Below are positions 21,634 through 33,276 of a stretch of 64,000 bases of DNA, in pieces. Position numbers and translations under genes: made by a program. The first letter of the stretch is position 1. Every line of letters starts with the position of its first letter. The DNA is from Cymodocea nodosa. Its lineage: Eukaryota; Streptophyta; Magnoliopsida; Alismatales; Cymodoceaceae. The stretch is taken from contig JAZBRI010000010.1 of the NCBI GenBank assembly GCA_036874045.1, positions 4,794,001 to 4,858,000 of the forward strand, read 5' to 3'. Below the pieces are notes generated by a model, which saw only the letters and a list, made by a program, of their open reading frames with translations, was not told where the DNA came from and ran no database searches.

Positions 21634-24286
21634 CTAAGTAAAGCTCGAGTAGTCCTCCTCTCTTACTTCTTCTATAATTCCAAAAGAACTTTTTGGTATC
21701 TTCAAAATAGGTCTAAGTCTTTGTCCATTTACTTTAAATATGTTCTGATTTTTAGGATTTTGAATTTCAATAGCTCCATAGGGATACCATCTAGATCTTA
21801 ATTTTCCTAGATGGTTATGGAGTCTAGTCAAGTAAAGATATACTTGTCCTATTTCAAAGGTTTTCGGAATAATTTTCTTGTCATGCCAGAACTTCATTTT
21901 CTCTTTTTCTCTTACAGTTTTTGAATAAGCTTCATTCTTAAATTCTTCTAATTCAATCAATTGTATTTTCCTTTTTTCAACCGCTTGATTTAAATTAGTG
22001 TTCAGAGTTTTTAATGCCCAATAAGCGTTATGTTCAATTTCAGCTGGTAAATGATAACTTTTTCCATATACTAGCCTAAAAGGTGACATACATAAGCTTG
22101 TCTTATAAGCAGTTCTATAAGCCCAAAGTGCATCTATCAATCTATTAGCCCAATCTGTTCTAATAGGATTCACTATTTTTTCTAAGAATAACTTAATTTG
22201 TTTGTTTGCACTTTCTACTTATCCACTGGTTTGCGGATGATATGATGTTGCAATTTTGTGGTTTACTCCATATTTCTTCATTAAGGCTTCAAAACTTCTA
22301 TTACAGAAATGAGTTCCTCTATCACTGATAATAGCTTTAGGTATTCCAAATCTGGCAGTTATATTGGTTCTTATAAAATGTATTACCACTTTGTTGTCAT
22401 TAGTTCTTGTAGGAATAGCTTCTATCCATTTAGATACATAATCCACCCCCAACAATATGTAATTAAATTGATTAGACATAGGAAATAGACCCATAAAATC
22501 TATTCCCCACACATCAAAGATTTCAACCACAACAATAGGATTAAGAGGCAGCATATTCCTCTTTGATATTCTTCTGATTTGTTGACACTTTAAACAACTT
22601 AAATAGTATTTATGAGCATCTTTGAATAGTGTTGGCCAATAAAATCCACATTGTAGAATTTTGGCAGCAGTTTTCCCTAAACCAAAATGCTCTCCACATG
22701 CTTGGTCATGGTAGAAAGACAATATACTCTAATATTCAATTTCTGGAACACACCTCCTTAAAACCAGATCAGGACATTTCTTAAATAAGTGTGGGTCTTC
22801 CTAATAGTAATATTTTACTCTTCAAAAGAACAATTTCTTATATTGTCTATTCCAATCTTTAGGTGTTAAACCAATAACTAAGTGGTTTACTATGTCTGCA
22901 TACCAAGGCATTATTTTGATGGTTATTAGCTGTTCATTAGGAAAATTATCCTTAATTTCAATATTTGATTTTTCTATTCGTAATCTGGATAAATGATCTG
23001 CTACTACATTCTCACAACCTTTTTTATCTTTAATTTCTAGATCAAATTCTTGTAATAACAATATCCATCGGATCAATCTAGGTTTAGTCTTTTTCTTTGC
23101 TATTAGGTGTTTTAAAGCTGAATGATCCGTGTACACTATCACTTTAGCTCCAATCAGATATGATCTAAACTTTTCTAAGGCAAACACAATGGCTAATAGC
23201 TCTTTTTCAGTAGTTGTGTAATTAACTTGAGCATCATTTAAGGTTTTGCTTACATAATGAATCACTCTAGGAGATTTTTCTATCTTCTGTCCCAACACTG
23301 CTCCTACAGTAAAGTCAGATGCATTGCACATTAATTCAAATAGATGGCTCCAATCAGGTGCTTGTATTATAGGAGTTGAAATTAAGCTAGTTTTAAGCTT
23401 GAAAAATGCTTCTTTGCAATTTTTTTCAAAGTTAAATGGGACATCTTTTAATAGATTAGTTAAAGGTCTAGCTATTTTGCTAAAATCTTTAATAAATCTT
23501 CTATAAAATCCAGCATGTCCTAGAAATTATCTAATATCTTTTACTGATTTAGGTTCTGGTAGATTAGAAATTATTTCTATTTTAGCTTTATCTACTTCCA
23601 ACCCCTTCTTTGAAACAACATGTCCCAAGATGATTCCTTGATTAACCATGAAGTGACATTTTTTCCAATTTAGAACTAGATTTTTTTCCACATAGTGTTT
23701 TAATACTTGGTCTAAATTTTTTAAACACACTTCATATGAAGTTCCATAAACAATAAAATCATCCATGAATATTTCTAAAAAATCTTCAGTCATTCTAGTG
23801 AATATGCCCTACATACACTTTTGAAAGGTGGCTGGTGCATTGCATAATCCGAATGGCATTTTCTTAAAAGCATAAGTTCCAATAGGATAGGTGAAAGTTG
23901 TTTTCTCTTGATCCTCTAATGCTACTGGAACTTGGTTATATCCTGAATACCCGTCTAGGAAATAAAAATATTCTTGCCTGCTAATTTTTCTAGCATTTGA
24001 TCTATAAAATGTAAGGAAAAATGATCTTTCCTAGTTACAGCATTTAGCTTTCTATAGTGTATACACACTCTCCAGCCTGATTAAATTCTAGTAGGTATCA
24101 AGTCCTGACTTTCATTCCTAATTACTGTTAATCTTGATTTCTTGGGAACTACATGGATTGGACTAACCCATGAGCTATCATAAATCGGATAAATTATATC
24201 ATTATCTAACCATTTTACTATTTCCTTCCTGACTACTTCTTTAAGGTTTGGATTTAATCTCCTCTCAGGAATTTTAACTAGTTTAG
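21634..24286 (-). pseudogene. pol of element 1: RT, RNase H, integrase
   Basis: Starts at the edge of the nested solo LTR with KIPERRLNPNLKEVVRKEI, the N-terminal RT region of Athila pol, then GWRVCI.YRKLN, and in a second frame FMDDF (RT active site), [28 protein letters not shown]. RNase H follows with [10 protein letters not shown] (23331-22822), then the integrase zinc finger (H..H, CLKCQQI), core DDE region (GIDFMGLFP, IISDRGTHF, YHPQTSG) and a C-terminal part with LRSRW and VNGQRLRPI, ending at 21634. From 23793 to the end all pieces are in one frame interrupted only by single stops, mostly at Gln or Trp positions; a shift separates the first RT segment. Copies the element RNA and inserts cDNA. 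Confidence 0.9.
24282..24286. repeat. Target duplication of solo LTR, left
   Basis: TTTAG, identical to 25916-25920 on the other side of the solo LTR. Confidence 0.85.
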
Positions 24287-25915
24287 TGTTTGGATATTTT
24301 AGAAGTTTTAAATTTATAAACCGCAAGTGCACGGCATCCAATGAAGTACGTCGGAAAGTACGAGTCGAACCACAGAGAAATGGGGATAATCTAGGATTCT
24401 AATTACAAGAATATGATAAGCAAATACTTTCCAAAAATAGATTACACTACAAAAAAAGTAAGTCCACGGATTTTTAATTTATCGATCAATCAACAGATTA
24501 GACTGAAAATTTAATCTCAATCAGATCTGTTAATTTGGACTTCAGATAAAAATTTTCACACTTAAAAACGCACGAATGGTATGACTGAAAATTCGGGGAT
24601 TGAAAATGATGCATAAAATTGGAAACTTCTGCGCGTTAACAACAGTATCTTAAAAACCTTATAAATCCCGAATTACTCAACCAAAAATTACAAAGTCAGA
24701 TGTGTTGCAAAATAGACAGAATTTAGATATTAATGAAATATTTATTCGAATTTTTAAGTGATCTGAGTTGTGATAAAAATAGGTTACAATCACGACAAAA
24801 GAGTCTCAGACCGAATTCTGTGCTCGATAGAGTTATAGCTTCAAAATGGCAACAAATCTTCTCGGATTGCTATGAAATTTTATAGAATCACAGAAGACTT
24901 ATAATATCACAATTATGATTCTTTTCAGAATTTTAAGTTAAACATAATCGCTCCAGAACACGTATGAACTCTCGGATTAAACACAGAACAGAAAAACGCA
25001 GATCTGCAAACAAGCATGCGAGATCTTCATCATATACGAATTTTTTTTCACATAACACAATAAGATTTCTTCATAGGAGCATCCGTAAACATCAATACAT
25101 GATAATAGAACATCAATCACGTCTGTTTCTATGATTTTAGCAATGAAATAACAAGGTTTTTCGGATACAATTGCATAAACACATAAAAATACGAATCTGT
25201 CTACTATGAACTATTTGATACAATAAAACTTGAAGAAACTTACATCTAAATACATAAATCTATTGTAAACTTAAAGATAAACATAGATCTGAAGTGTAGG
25301 AAGACGTGGAGTGAAGAAATGATAGAGGAAAAATGCTCACAACAACAAGATGTGTGGCTGCCTTTTCTTGTATATGAGGGATGAAGGATTGTTGGTGGAG
25401 ATGACTTATGGAATGAGCTTTGAAGAGGAATCCAAGTTGAAAGTGTGGAGAAATGGCTGCTGGTCTTCTTCCCTCCTTCAAGATCACGAGCTCCCCTTTG
25501 GAAGTGTGGAGGACGGCTGCTGGAATGAGGTGGAGGTCCAAAAGAGCAAGAGCTAGACCTAGATGTGCGTCACTCTCTTTTATATAGAGAATTTCCAAGT
25601 TTGGAGATCCATCTTTGATTCAACGATTGGGATTAAATCCCACTTGATTTTCTTTCTCTAATCTTCAATTTCCATGATCTTCTATTGAATTATAAACTTT
25701 TCACAACAATAAATACAACAAAATATCAAGTCATCCAAAAAATTCATAAATGATGCATGTTTGAAATAATTTCCTACTTTTAACTGTATAAAATGGGGAT
25801 TGGTTCTTATTGGTTAAATAATGAAATAAATGCATAATATGACTTTAATAAATCTCATGTAAATCTACTTAACCAATAAGATCCTATAAAAATATGCAAC
25901 ATTTTAATCCAAACA
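24287..25915 (-). repeat. Solo LTR in pol of element 1
   Basis: 1,629 bp with TG/CA ends (minus strand TGTTTGGATTAAAATG ... TCCAAACA) flanked by TTTAG on both sides. The solo LTR at 57665-59292 is the same family in the other orientation. A TATA box (TATAAAAG, minus) lies at 25577-25584 with a leader after it. No primer site or internal sequence, so it is the product of LTR-LTR recombination. Open frames at 25260-25598 are LTR leader sequence, not genes. Confidence 0.9.
25577..25584 (-). promoter_or_regulatory. TATA box in solo LTR
   Basis: TATAAAAG on the minus strand, followed by GAGAGTGA; same place in the related solo LTR (57995-58002). Confidence 0.6.
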
Positions 25916-27869
25916 TTTAGCATTCTCTTCTAAATATATGTGGTGACAACATAAATTGCAATTAACCCTTTTATGTTAATCATAGTCCATCTTATTGCTT
26001 CTTTATAAGTTTTTACTACATCTTTTAATTTAGCAATTTGATCCTCTTTTAAATCTGAAGCAATAGTGATTAGACATGTTCATTTTTCTTCCAAAAATAT
26101 ATAGGTTAAATCAGGAGGTAAATGTTTTAATTCTAACTGTTGCCTATCAGAAGCTAGAGCTCCTAATTGAACAACATTAATTTCTTCTTGATCTCCTTCT
26201 ACATTTATGCTTTCACTTTCTTCTAAAATCTCAGAATTAAGTTGCCTATTTAATTCTTCTTGAATCACATCATCTAGCATATCTCCTTCATCCTCCAAAA
26301 AGTCTATAATATGTAAGGACATTTCTAGCTCTTCAAACTTTTCTAGTTTAAAAAGGTTTAATTGAGTATCCTCATTACCATATGCTAACTTCATAATTCC
26401 AGTTTTACAATTTATAACAGCCCCTGATGTTGCTAAAAATGGTCTTCCTAAAATTAAAGATGATCACTATTTTTATGCTTAATTTGTTGGGAATCCAAAA
26501 TTACAATATCAATAGGATATATGAAGTTTTTGATTTTAATTAATACATCCTCTATTTTTCCTCTAGGGTATCTTATACTTCTATCTGCTAATTGAATAAT
26601 AGTCCTAGTAGGGATTAAGCCTTCTAATCCTAAGGATGCAAATATATCACTTGGCATAATATTTATACCTGCACATAGGTCTATTAAGGTTCTTTCTAGA
26701 ATGGTATTTCCTATGGTACATGATATAACAGAGATTCTAGGATCAGATAACTTTTTAGGAATTTGTGGCAGAAATAGGGAACTACTTTGCTCAGCTAAAA
26801 AGACCTTCCTAAGAACTTTTTGCTCTCTTTTCTTAGTACACTAATCCTTAAGAAATTTAGCACAAGGTGGCATTTTCTGCAATAGATCTAACAAAGGAAT
26901 GTTAACTTGTACTCTTTCAAAAATTTCTCTAATTTTTTCTTGCTTATTAGGTATTGTTTGTTGTAATCTTTCAGGATAGGGTGCTAACGATTGTGATTTA
27001 AAGGATTCTTTTTCTTTCATTTGATTTGTTTGATCATTTTTAGTCTCATTTTTAGATTTAAATTTTTCTTCATTGATTGCTATATTTTTAGATATTACAT
27101 TCTCATTATCATTTTGATTTTTGCTCTTATCCACCTTCATATTATTTTCATTTTGAATTCATGGTGGTATATTAGTTCCAGATCTTAATGTTATACATAC
27201 ATCTTTCAGATTTTTGTTACTCTCATGATGTTCTTGTATATCATTTTTGTGATTATGATCTTCAATTGTTTTTAGTTTTAAAGTGCATTCCTTAAATTCT
27301 CTTGCGTTAGTATTTTCTTTTGTCTGTATATCTTGCAAATTATGTAGATCTATAACATTATAATTATCAATGTCCTATTGCATAACTTGTATTTTCATTG
27401 TATATTCGTCCAATGCTTTTAGTTTTCTTTCCAAATCATCTAATCTCATTGCATTCAATTTTTGATCAATTTTCATTATGGCTTTTTCAGTTTCTTATAT
27501 AATATCAATTTTTGGTTCTGCATATGCTTCCTTATAGTTTAATTAGTTGACTTCTTGTTGTTGACACATATATTATTCTAGTTTGTCCATGTTTTGTTCT
27601 AAACTACGCTCCAATTTGTCATACCTATCCCAAACTTCATTGTCTCTCAACATATTACACCTTCTAAGCTGACCATCAGTTAGGTAAACTATAGGATTCT
27701 CATACTCAGCTCTATTATATTGAATATAATTCATCTATTGTTCATGTGCTCTAACCATCTACAACCTTCTCAATTTCAAACAATCAGAGATGTCGTGACC
27801 TTCCAATCTGTAGAATTCACATATGCTAACTACAGGTTTCAAAAATCTTTGAGCATAAGCATATGCTAT
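25916..27869 (-). pseudogene. CCHC-first gag/protease ORF of element 1
   Basis: First ORF after the primer site. The expected start (ATG in element 3) is ATA here at 27869. The N-terminus has a zinc knuckle directly at residue 17, CEFYRLEGHDISDC, with the second Cys changed to Tyr. It continues through a Lys/Glu/Asn-rich coiled-coil region, VCITLRSGTN, LAPYPERLQQ, NIPLLDLLQKMPPCAKFLKD, then an aspartic protease core (TLIDLCAGINIMP, where element 3 has DLGGS; later YPIDIVILD), and a region before RT. It is broken by several stops and shifts and by the solo LTR. No capsid domain precedes the zinc knuckle; the capsid is at 16642-17724. The protease would cut the polyprotein. Confidence 0.8.
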
Positions 27870-27950
27870 ATTCTCAATTAGAAAATATAACACACAACAC
27901 TCCTCAGCTATTAAAATAGAACAGCACTCACAGTTGCTTAGCTACTCAAC

Positions 27951-27968
27951 TCCCCGACAACGGCACTA
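27951..27968 (-). promoter_or_regulatory. Primer-binding site of element 1 (tRNA-Asp type)
   Basis: Minus strand TAGTGCCGTTGTCGGGGA, seven bases after the LTR CA end. Three differences from the complement of plant tRNA-Asp(GTC) 3' end. Better-matching copies at 28017-28033 and 11694-11707 lie inside the LTR and are duplicates. Confidence 0.75.
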
Positions 27969-27975
27969 GAAAACT

Positions 27976-29882
27976 TGTTTGGGTTTTTAGGCGGCACCAG
28001 AGAACTTGTTTAGTTCCTCGACAATGGCGCCAGAAAACTTGTTTGGGCTTGTTAACTTCCATTTGTAACTTAGTTAATTTATCTTTATGCTTATCAGTAA
28101 TTCCTTTTTAGAAGTCAATAAACAATCTTTCACACAAATTAGATATTAATTCCAATTTGTATTTTAACTGCAAGTGCATAGTGTACATTGTATTTGTGTG
28201 CAAGTACAGGTCGATCTCATAGAGAATTGAGGTAGAATTGTGTACTGTTCCATTTTTAATAATGAAATTTATATATTTAGTAAGCACTCCGTTGAGTTAT
28301 AGCTAACTCAACGGACTAACCTCGTGGAATTGAAGTAACTCAACGAAGCTATCTATCCAGTTTAATACTGCTATTTACAGAGGAATTTGGCCAACCATTG
28401 GGCGGTTCCACAGATTGTAAATAACATCAATTAAGATCTATAATGCTAGTTAATATTGGATTTATCATTCAACAACACTAACATTCAGATATTTCAAATA
28501 GTAACCATTAAAATCTTTAAGTATCAAGAATGATTCAATTCAGTAAACTGTAAAACTATTTTCTATTTTCTAAATTAAACAAACATGAAACATTCAAAAC
28601 TCTGATAATGATAACACCAATCACGATACAAAACAAATAATACAACACTCAAATACTAACTATAAACACAGATAAGTTGTTTTTGGTATTTTTGTTTTGA
28701 TATGATCATGGAAATGGGCGAAAGGTGAAATGTAAAAGTAATCTCTATTGACAGTAAAAACTTTTGTCACTACATGCGACGCGATTACACCACTGAAAAC
28801 TTAATCACTTACAAATCTGCCTCCTCTCCCTATAGAATCGTGAGTCCAGAATTGAAAGATGATCTCCTCTTCAGCATACTGGCATCAACCCGAAACCAAG
28901 GCTAGAAGCTTTATGATCTCCTAAGATATGAGTTAGTGGTTGGTGAAAATAGCTTCCCTTCCCGCGACGTTATCACTCCTCACAGTAGTTGTTGAGCACT
29001 GTGTTTGGCTCGGAATCAACCCGACATCAAGAAAGTATCCTCATTAACCTTCGATGGTTGGTGATTGTGGTGTGATGGTTGTGGTGGTTGGTGTGGTACT
29101 TTAGCGAACTTCCTACGCTGCCTGTAGATAGCTTGGTTTGTCCTCCTCCGCACACACTGACCACACTTTTTTCTTCTTTTCTCTTTTTCTTTTATATTTC
29201 TTTAGTGGTAACTGCTTCTGCTTAGATGATCGGTTGGATTTCCTTCATTCATATCAACGATGGTGATTTCTTCTCCCTTCCACGAGTGAATTCTTGCATG
29301 ATACGTGCAATCCTGGTTTTCCTTCGAATGTCCTGTTTTTGTAACTACTATAGTGGCATATTAGAAAATAAATGGTTCATGGAGTTACAGATAATTCAAC
29401 GGACTTACTTTGTTGATTTAACTATAAAACACGTGCAATAAAGAAATAAGCTGCTAACCTAACGCGTTACCTTAGTGTGCACTCATGTAACTCAATGCAT
29501 ACAGTTATGCTAACTTAACGAGTTAAACATGTGCATCTCACGTGACATAATAAAGCATTTAAATTCAATATGTGCATAAATCTAACTTAACAAGTTGTTA
29601 TTGTTCACCTAAATATTCTCTTAGTATTTAAAACAAAACTATCCGGTACATGCAATATAACTCTCCGAAACAACAGAAAATTTGGATACTAAAGAATTAA
29701 AAACCAACAGTTTAGAAATGTATTAAATTAACGCTAATTCCTTGAAATTATGTAGATTCTTTCATTAAAGCATATAATAGTGCAATTATAACATAATGGC
29801 TTAATTGTCATATGATAAACTAAATATTATGCAATTAACCATCATTTAACTGTTAATATTATGCACTTTTTCATTCTAAACA
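27976..29882 (-). repeat. 5' LTR of element 1
   Basis: Minus strand TGTTTAGAATGAAAAAG ... CCCAAACA, 1,907 bp, next to AATAT at 29883. Contains the palindrome 28290-28313, a TATA box at 29189-29196 and the two primer-site-like units at its 3' end (27976-28006 and 28007-28039), exactly as in the 3' LTR. Confidence 0.85.
29189..29196 (-). promoter_or_regulatory. TATA box in 5' LTR of element 1
   Basis: TATAAAAG on the minus strand; this would be the start region for the genomic RNA of element 1. Confidence 0.55.
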
Positions 29883-29887
29883 AATAT
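29883..29887. repeat. Target site duplication, right side of element 1
   Basis: AATAT, matching 11646-11650. Confidence 0.85.
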
Positions 29888-30032
29888 TCATTTAAAACCC
29901 AAACTCGACTAATAAACTCATTAAGTTATTCTACTGAAACCTTATTTAAACACTTATTACACAGGAACTTTGGTTATCTCGTATTATCTTTCTGAAAATC
30001 TTTCCCGCTTGTTCCTATTACCACCTACGATG

Positions 30033-31951
30033 ATGTATTGAAAGTTCTACAAAGGGCAAGGCAAAGGAAAAGGAAGAGGTAGAGGAAATGCAAAAGGCAA
30101 AGAAATAGATGTAGATGAAGTTCTGTGTACATGGTTTAAGAAGATTTTTCAAGTAGACAACAAGTTAGCTCAAATATATCATGACTATTTCTTTTCTAAA
30201 GAAATACTTGATGAAGTTAGATAAGAACTTCAAAATATAGCTAATAGTATATAATACATGGGTATACGAAGTAAATTTGATAGAGAGTATCGCATGAAAT
30301 GTGCTAAAATAGCTTTTTTGGAACAATATGCTAAATACTTAGAAAAAGGAGTAAGTTCATCAAATAGAATTCCTCAAACACTTATAAATGGAACAAGACT
30401 ACAATCATTTGAGAAAGAACATGAATCTGCAATACCTACACCTTTATTTTCAAAGGAAAAACAAACAAATATTGCTGTTGATCAGAGAAAAGTTGAAAGT
30501 CTTCGAAAGGTAATAGCTATAGAAAGTGCCTTGGAAGAATTGAAATAGAAAACTTTTATGAAACAAATACATAAGAAAATAGCAATAATTCAACAAGAAG
30601 AACAGCTGACTTGTTACAAGAGACATAGAGTCAGAAAAATTATTTCTAAGGAAACAAATCTTGTTGAACAAGAAAAATCAAATGAGGATTTAGTTCCAAA
30701 GGGCAATGTATGTCTAGACATTGTGTCTTTTAGTGCATCTGATAAGCTCATCAGTTCTGAGCACACTAAAATTGATGATGACAATGAAACTTTATTATCT
30801 TTTTCTAGAAAACTTGAAAAGAAATGAAAGTAACAAATTAGTTCAAGTTTTTCTATGGTTTCAAACGTTGATGATAAGGAAATTGAACACTCAAAGCATT
30901 AGGTAGATGACATTAACAAGTTATTGCAGAAGTACTTGAAAATATTGAGGTAGTAACTAGTTCAGAGGCTGGATTGTCTAGAGTAGCAACTATTGAAAAA
31001 GACAAGATTCTAGAAGAGCTTAATGTTGATCAACCTATTTAAGAATCTATAGAACTAGAGTTTGAGAATTCACAGCATATTGAAATGGAAATATTTGTTG
31101 AGGAACATGAAGAATTACAGATAGATACATTGATTGTTTAATTTGTGGAAAAATTACACTCTAATTATTCTATAGAAACTAAACTTATGGATGTAGTGGA
31201 TATTGAAAATGTTCCTTACACTATTGAAGCTAAAAAATCAAGCTTACCTAAGCAGCTTCAAGAAAATATTTTGACAAAGGAACACAATGACATTCATTTT
31301 GAAGAAGAGATTCCTGAAGATGAATTAAATGTTGAATCAAGGCTTTAGGTATCACCTTCTATGTATAGAATACTACCCATTCAAGGAAATTCAATATATT
31401 TTAGGTTTGAGGAAGCATTGTAGAAATACAAAAGTTTGATTTCATGTCAAATTCTACATGCTCGACCAATAAAGTTTAGAAGTTTACTGGAAATAAAAGA
31501 TTTATTTGAGTTTCAAGGCTTAATGCAATTCTTACCAGTTGGAATAAAATGGAAGCAATATAAAGAGCTTATTTCAGCTTTTTACACCAATCTGGTATAG
31601 AATGAAAATCTTTTGAAAACTCAAACAACTCAACAAGAGTTTACTTTATCTCTTGAATTAGTTTTTGAAGTTTTGGGATTAGGAAATGAAGGTGTTGTTG
31701 TTACAAACAGATTTGACATTGTTAAATAGTTGGAATGGGACATTCAGTCTTTATCACAGATTCCAGGTGTATATACTGAAATGAGATTAATGGAAAATTT
31801 GAATGCAGAAGCTAGGTTTATTGCAAATAATCTACATGCAAATTTATTTTAGAGAGTCGGACATAATCTAGAAGTAAGCAGAAGTTGTTTATATGCAACT
31901 TTTGGCATACTACACAGAATTCAAATTAATTGGTTTAATGTTTTCATATAA
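30033..31951 (+). pseudogene. ORF X of copia E+ (3'-truncated)
   Basis: Possible ATG at 30033; early frame gives a Gly/Lys/Arg segment (GQGKGKGRGRGNAKG) like the GCGRGRGR start of ORF X in E-. A charged, coiled-coil-rich middle follows to about 30830; a frame shift lies before 31145. The C-terminal part (from about 31360) has KDLFEFQGLMQFLP, SAFYTNL, VLGLGNEG, ARFIANNLHANLF, RVGHNLEVSRSCLYATFGILHRIQINWF, clearly homologous to E- ORF X. Many in-frame TAG stops; one lies where E- has Gln (LF-stop-RVGH against LFQRFGH). It ends at TAA 31949-31951, exactly where LTR sequence of E- begins, so the tail is missing. Function unknown. Confidence 0.7.
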
Positions 31952-32983
31952 TGTTCAATATACAATTCAAATAGAAAAATAAAGCCCTTATTCAAAACTA
32001 ATTTCGAATTGTATAAAACCTGATCTTTATGCACACAGCTTCTTTCCTTCTCTTTGCTCAGCTTCTATATCTCTTCTTCTCCAGTTGTCGAATTTCCAAA
32101 CTTCTTACGTTTGCAGCTCCTTTTTTGAAATTGCTTGGAATTTCGAACTTCTTCTGATGTTGGAGAATTTTTCAGAATATGAATATTCAAATTTAACTTT
32201 TCAGTTAGGGATTCAGATTGAATATTCAGACTTGGTTTTTGAGATTGGGATCCTTTGTTGTAATGTAGCTCGTACTCTCTATTAGTAGTCATACTCTGTT
32301 ATCTTCAACATTCAGCATGTTCATCTACTTAATCCATAATCCACGTACTAATTTTTTCTTTAATCCAAATTACTATCTTTTTGTGTTTCCACTTTCTCCA
32401 CTATAATTTTGAATTTCCACGATCTCCACTCGTAGATTCACCGAAACTTTATCTTCCTAGAGTCTTGTAGAATATCTTCTAAGTCTTTAATTTAGTCGAA
32501 CACTTATCATTTAAGTCCTGTAAAAACTCGAACACTTATCTATAACTCTTTGAGTTTTTGCACCTATAAAACACGTGACTGAACAAGGAAAACTTATATG
32601 TTCGTTAGTCATTTTATAAAACTCGAACAGTTATCTATCCATGCGTATAAAAACTTGAATAGTTATCTAACTATTCGATTTTCATTACCAAACGCACATG
32701 GAAAACATGTGACAACTTAAAACATTAAAAAGCACACGTGTAGATAACTTAACTATACGAGTTTTTAACATAAACTATTCGACAAAAACGAAACGTTAAT
32801 TATCCGAAAGTTTAACTATCAAAAATCTAACTCTTCGGAAATCTTTAACTTATTTGACATAAAAATGAAACTTTCCGATAATCTGTTAACTATTATATTT
32901 AGAGAAATATACTTAGAGAATAATATTTAGATTTATTTAAAAATTTTAATAAAGCATATATCATCAAAACAAAATTCTTAACA
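31949..32983 (-). repeat. 3' LTR of E-, truncated
   Basis: Minus strand starts TGTTAAGAATTTTGTTTTG after the PPT and follows the 5' LTR until about 31949, where the last 175 bp or so of the LTR are missing and ORF X of E+ is joined. It keeps a segment of about 50 bp (near 32350-32400) that is missing from the 5' LTR. Contains a run of palindromes such as 32657-32676. Confidence 0.8.
32657..32676. repeat. Palindrome GAATAGTTA / TAACTATTC
   Basis: Perfect 9-bp arms with 2-base loop TC in the copia LTR, carrying the same AGTTA...TAACT core as the gypsy palindromes. Confidence 0.85.
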
Positions 32984-32997
32984 ATCTCCCCCTTTTT
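32984..32997 (-). promoter_or_regulatory. Polypurine tract of E-
   Basis: Minus strand AAAAAGGGGGAGAT before the LTR TG. A second AAAAAGGGGGAGA lies 46 bp upstream in the element (about 33037-33049). Confidence 0.8.
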
Positions 32998-33276
32998 GAT
33001 GATGTCAAAACTTAATAAGTCAAAAATAATCTATCTCTTCTCCCCCTTTTTGCCATTATAAAAAGTAAATAAAATGTAAGGAAGAAAAAGATTCTAAGTA
33101 AATATCGTTCAAAAAGATATTTTTAAACATGCATAATTGTCATGGATTAAGCATAAACTGTTTAAATATGAATTGTGAAAAATAATCACATGAGTATTAA
33201 ATGTAGTAAATAGTTTACATAATATTTTTGGTTACAAATTACAAGAAATAAATCATGTAATACATTATTTATATAA

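Larger units (their letters stand above)
11651..29882 (-). mobile_element. Complete Athila-like F-box-carrying retrotransposon (element 1 / copy B)
   Basis: Two same-oriented LTRs (27976-29882 as 5', 11651-13573 as 3') with TG/CA ends and a 5-bp AATAT duplication bound an 18.2-kb unit. Reading 5' to 3' on the minus strand: primer site 27951-27968; CCHC and protease ORF; RT, RNase H and integrase to 21634; ORF X 20921-18722; gag capsid ORF 17724-16642; F-box ORF 16487-15285; UTR; PPT 13587-13574. A 1.63-kb solo LTR (24287-25915) interrupts pol. About 20 differences in a hand-aligned stretch of about 345 bases separate the two LTRs. The gag capsid ORF after pol is abnormal for Ty3/gypsy. Confidence 0.85.

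Noticed and set aside
25260..25598. Open frames of 68-112 codons on both strands
   Set aside because: They lie wholly in a solo LTR leader that recurs at 57665-59292 without keeping the frame.
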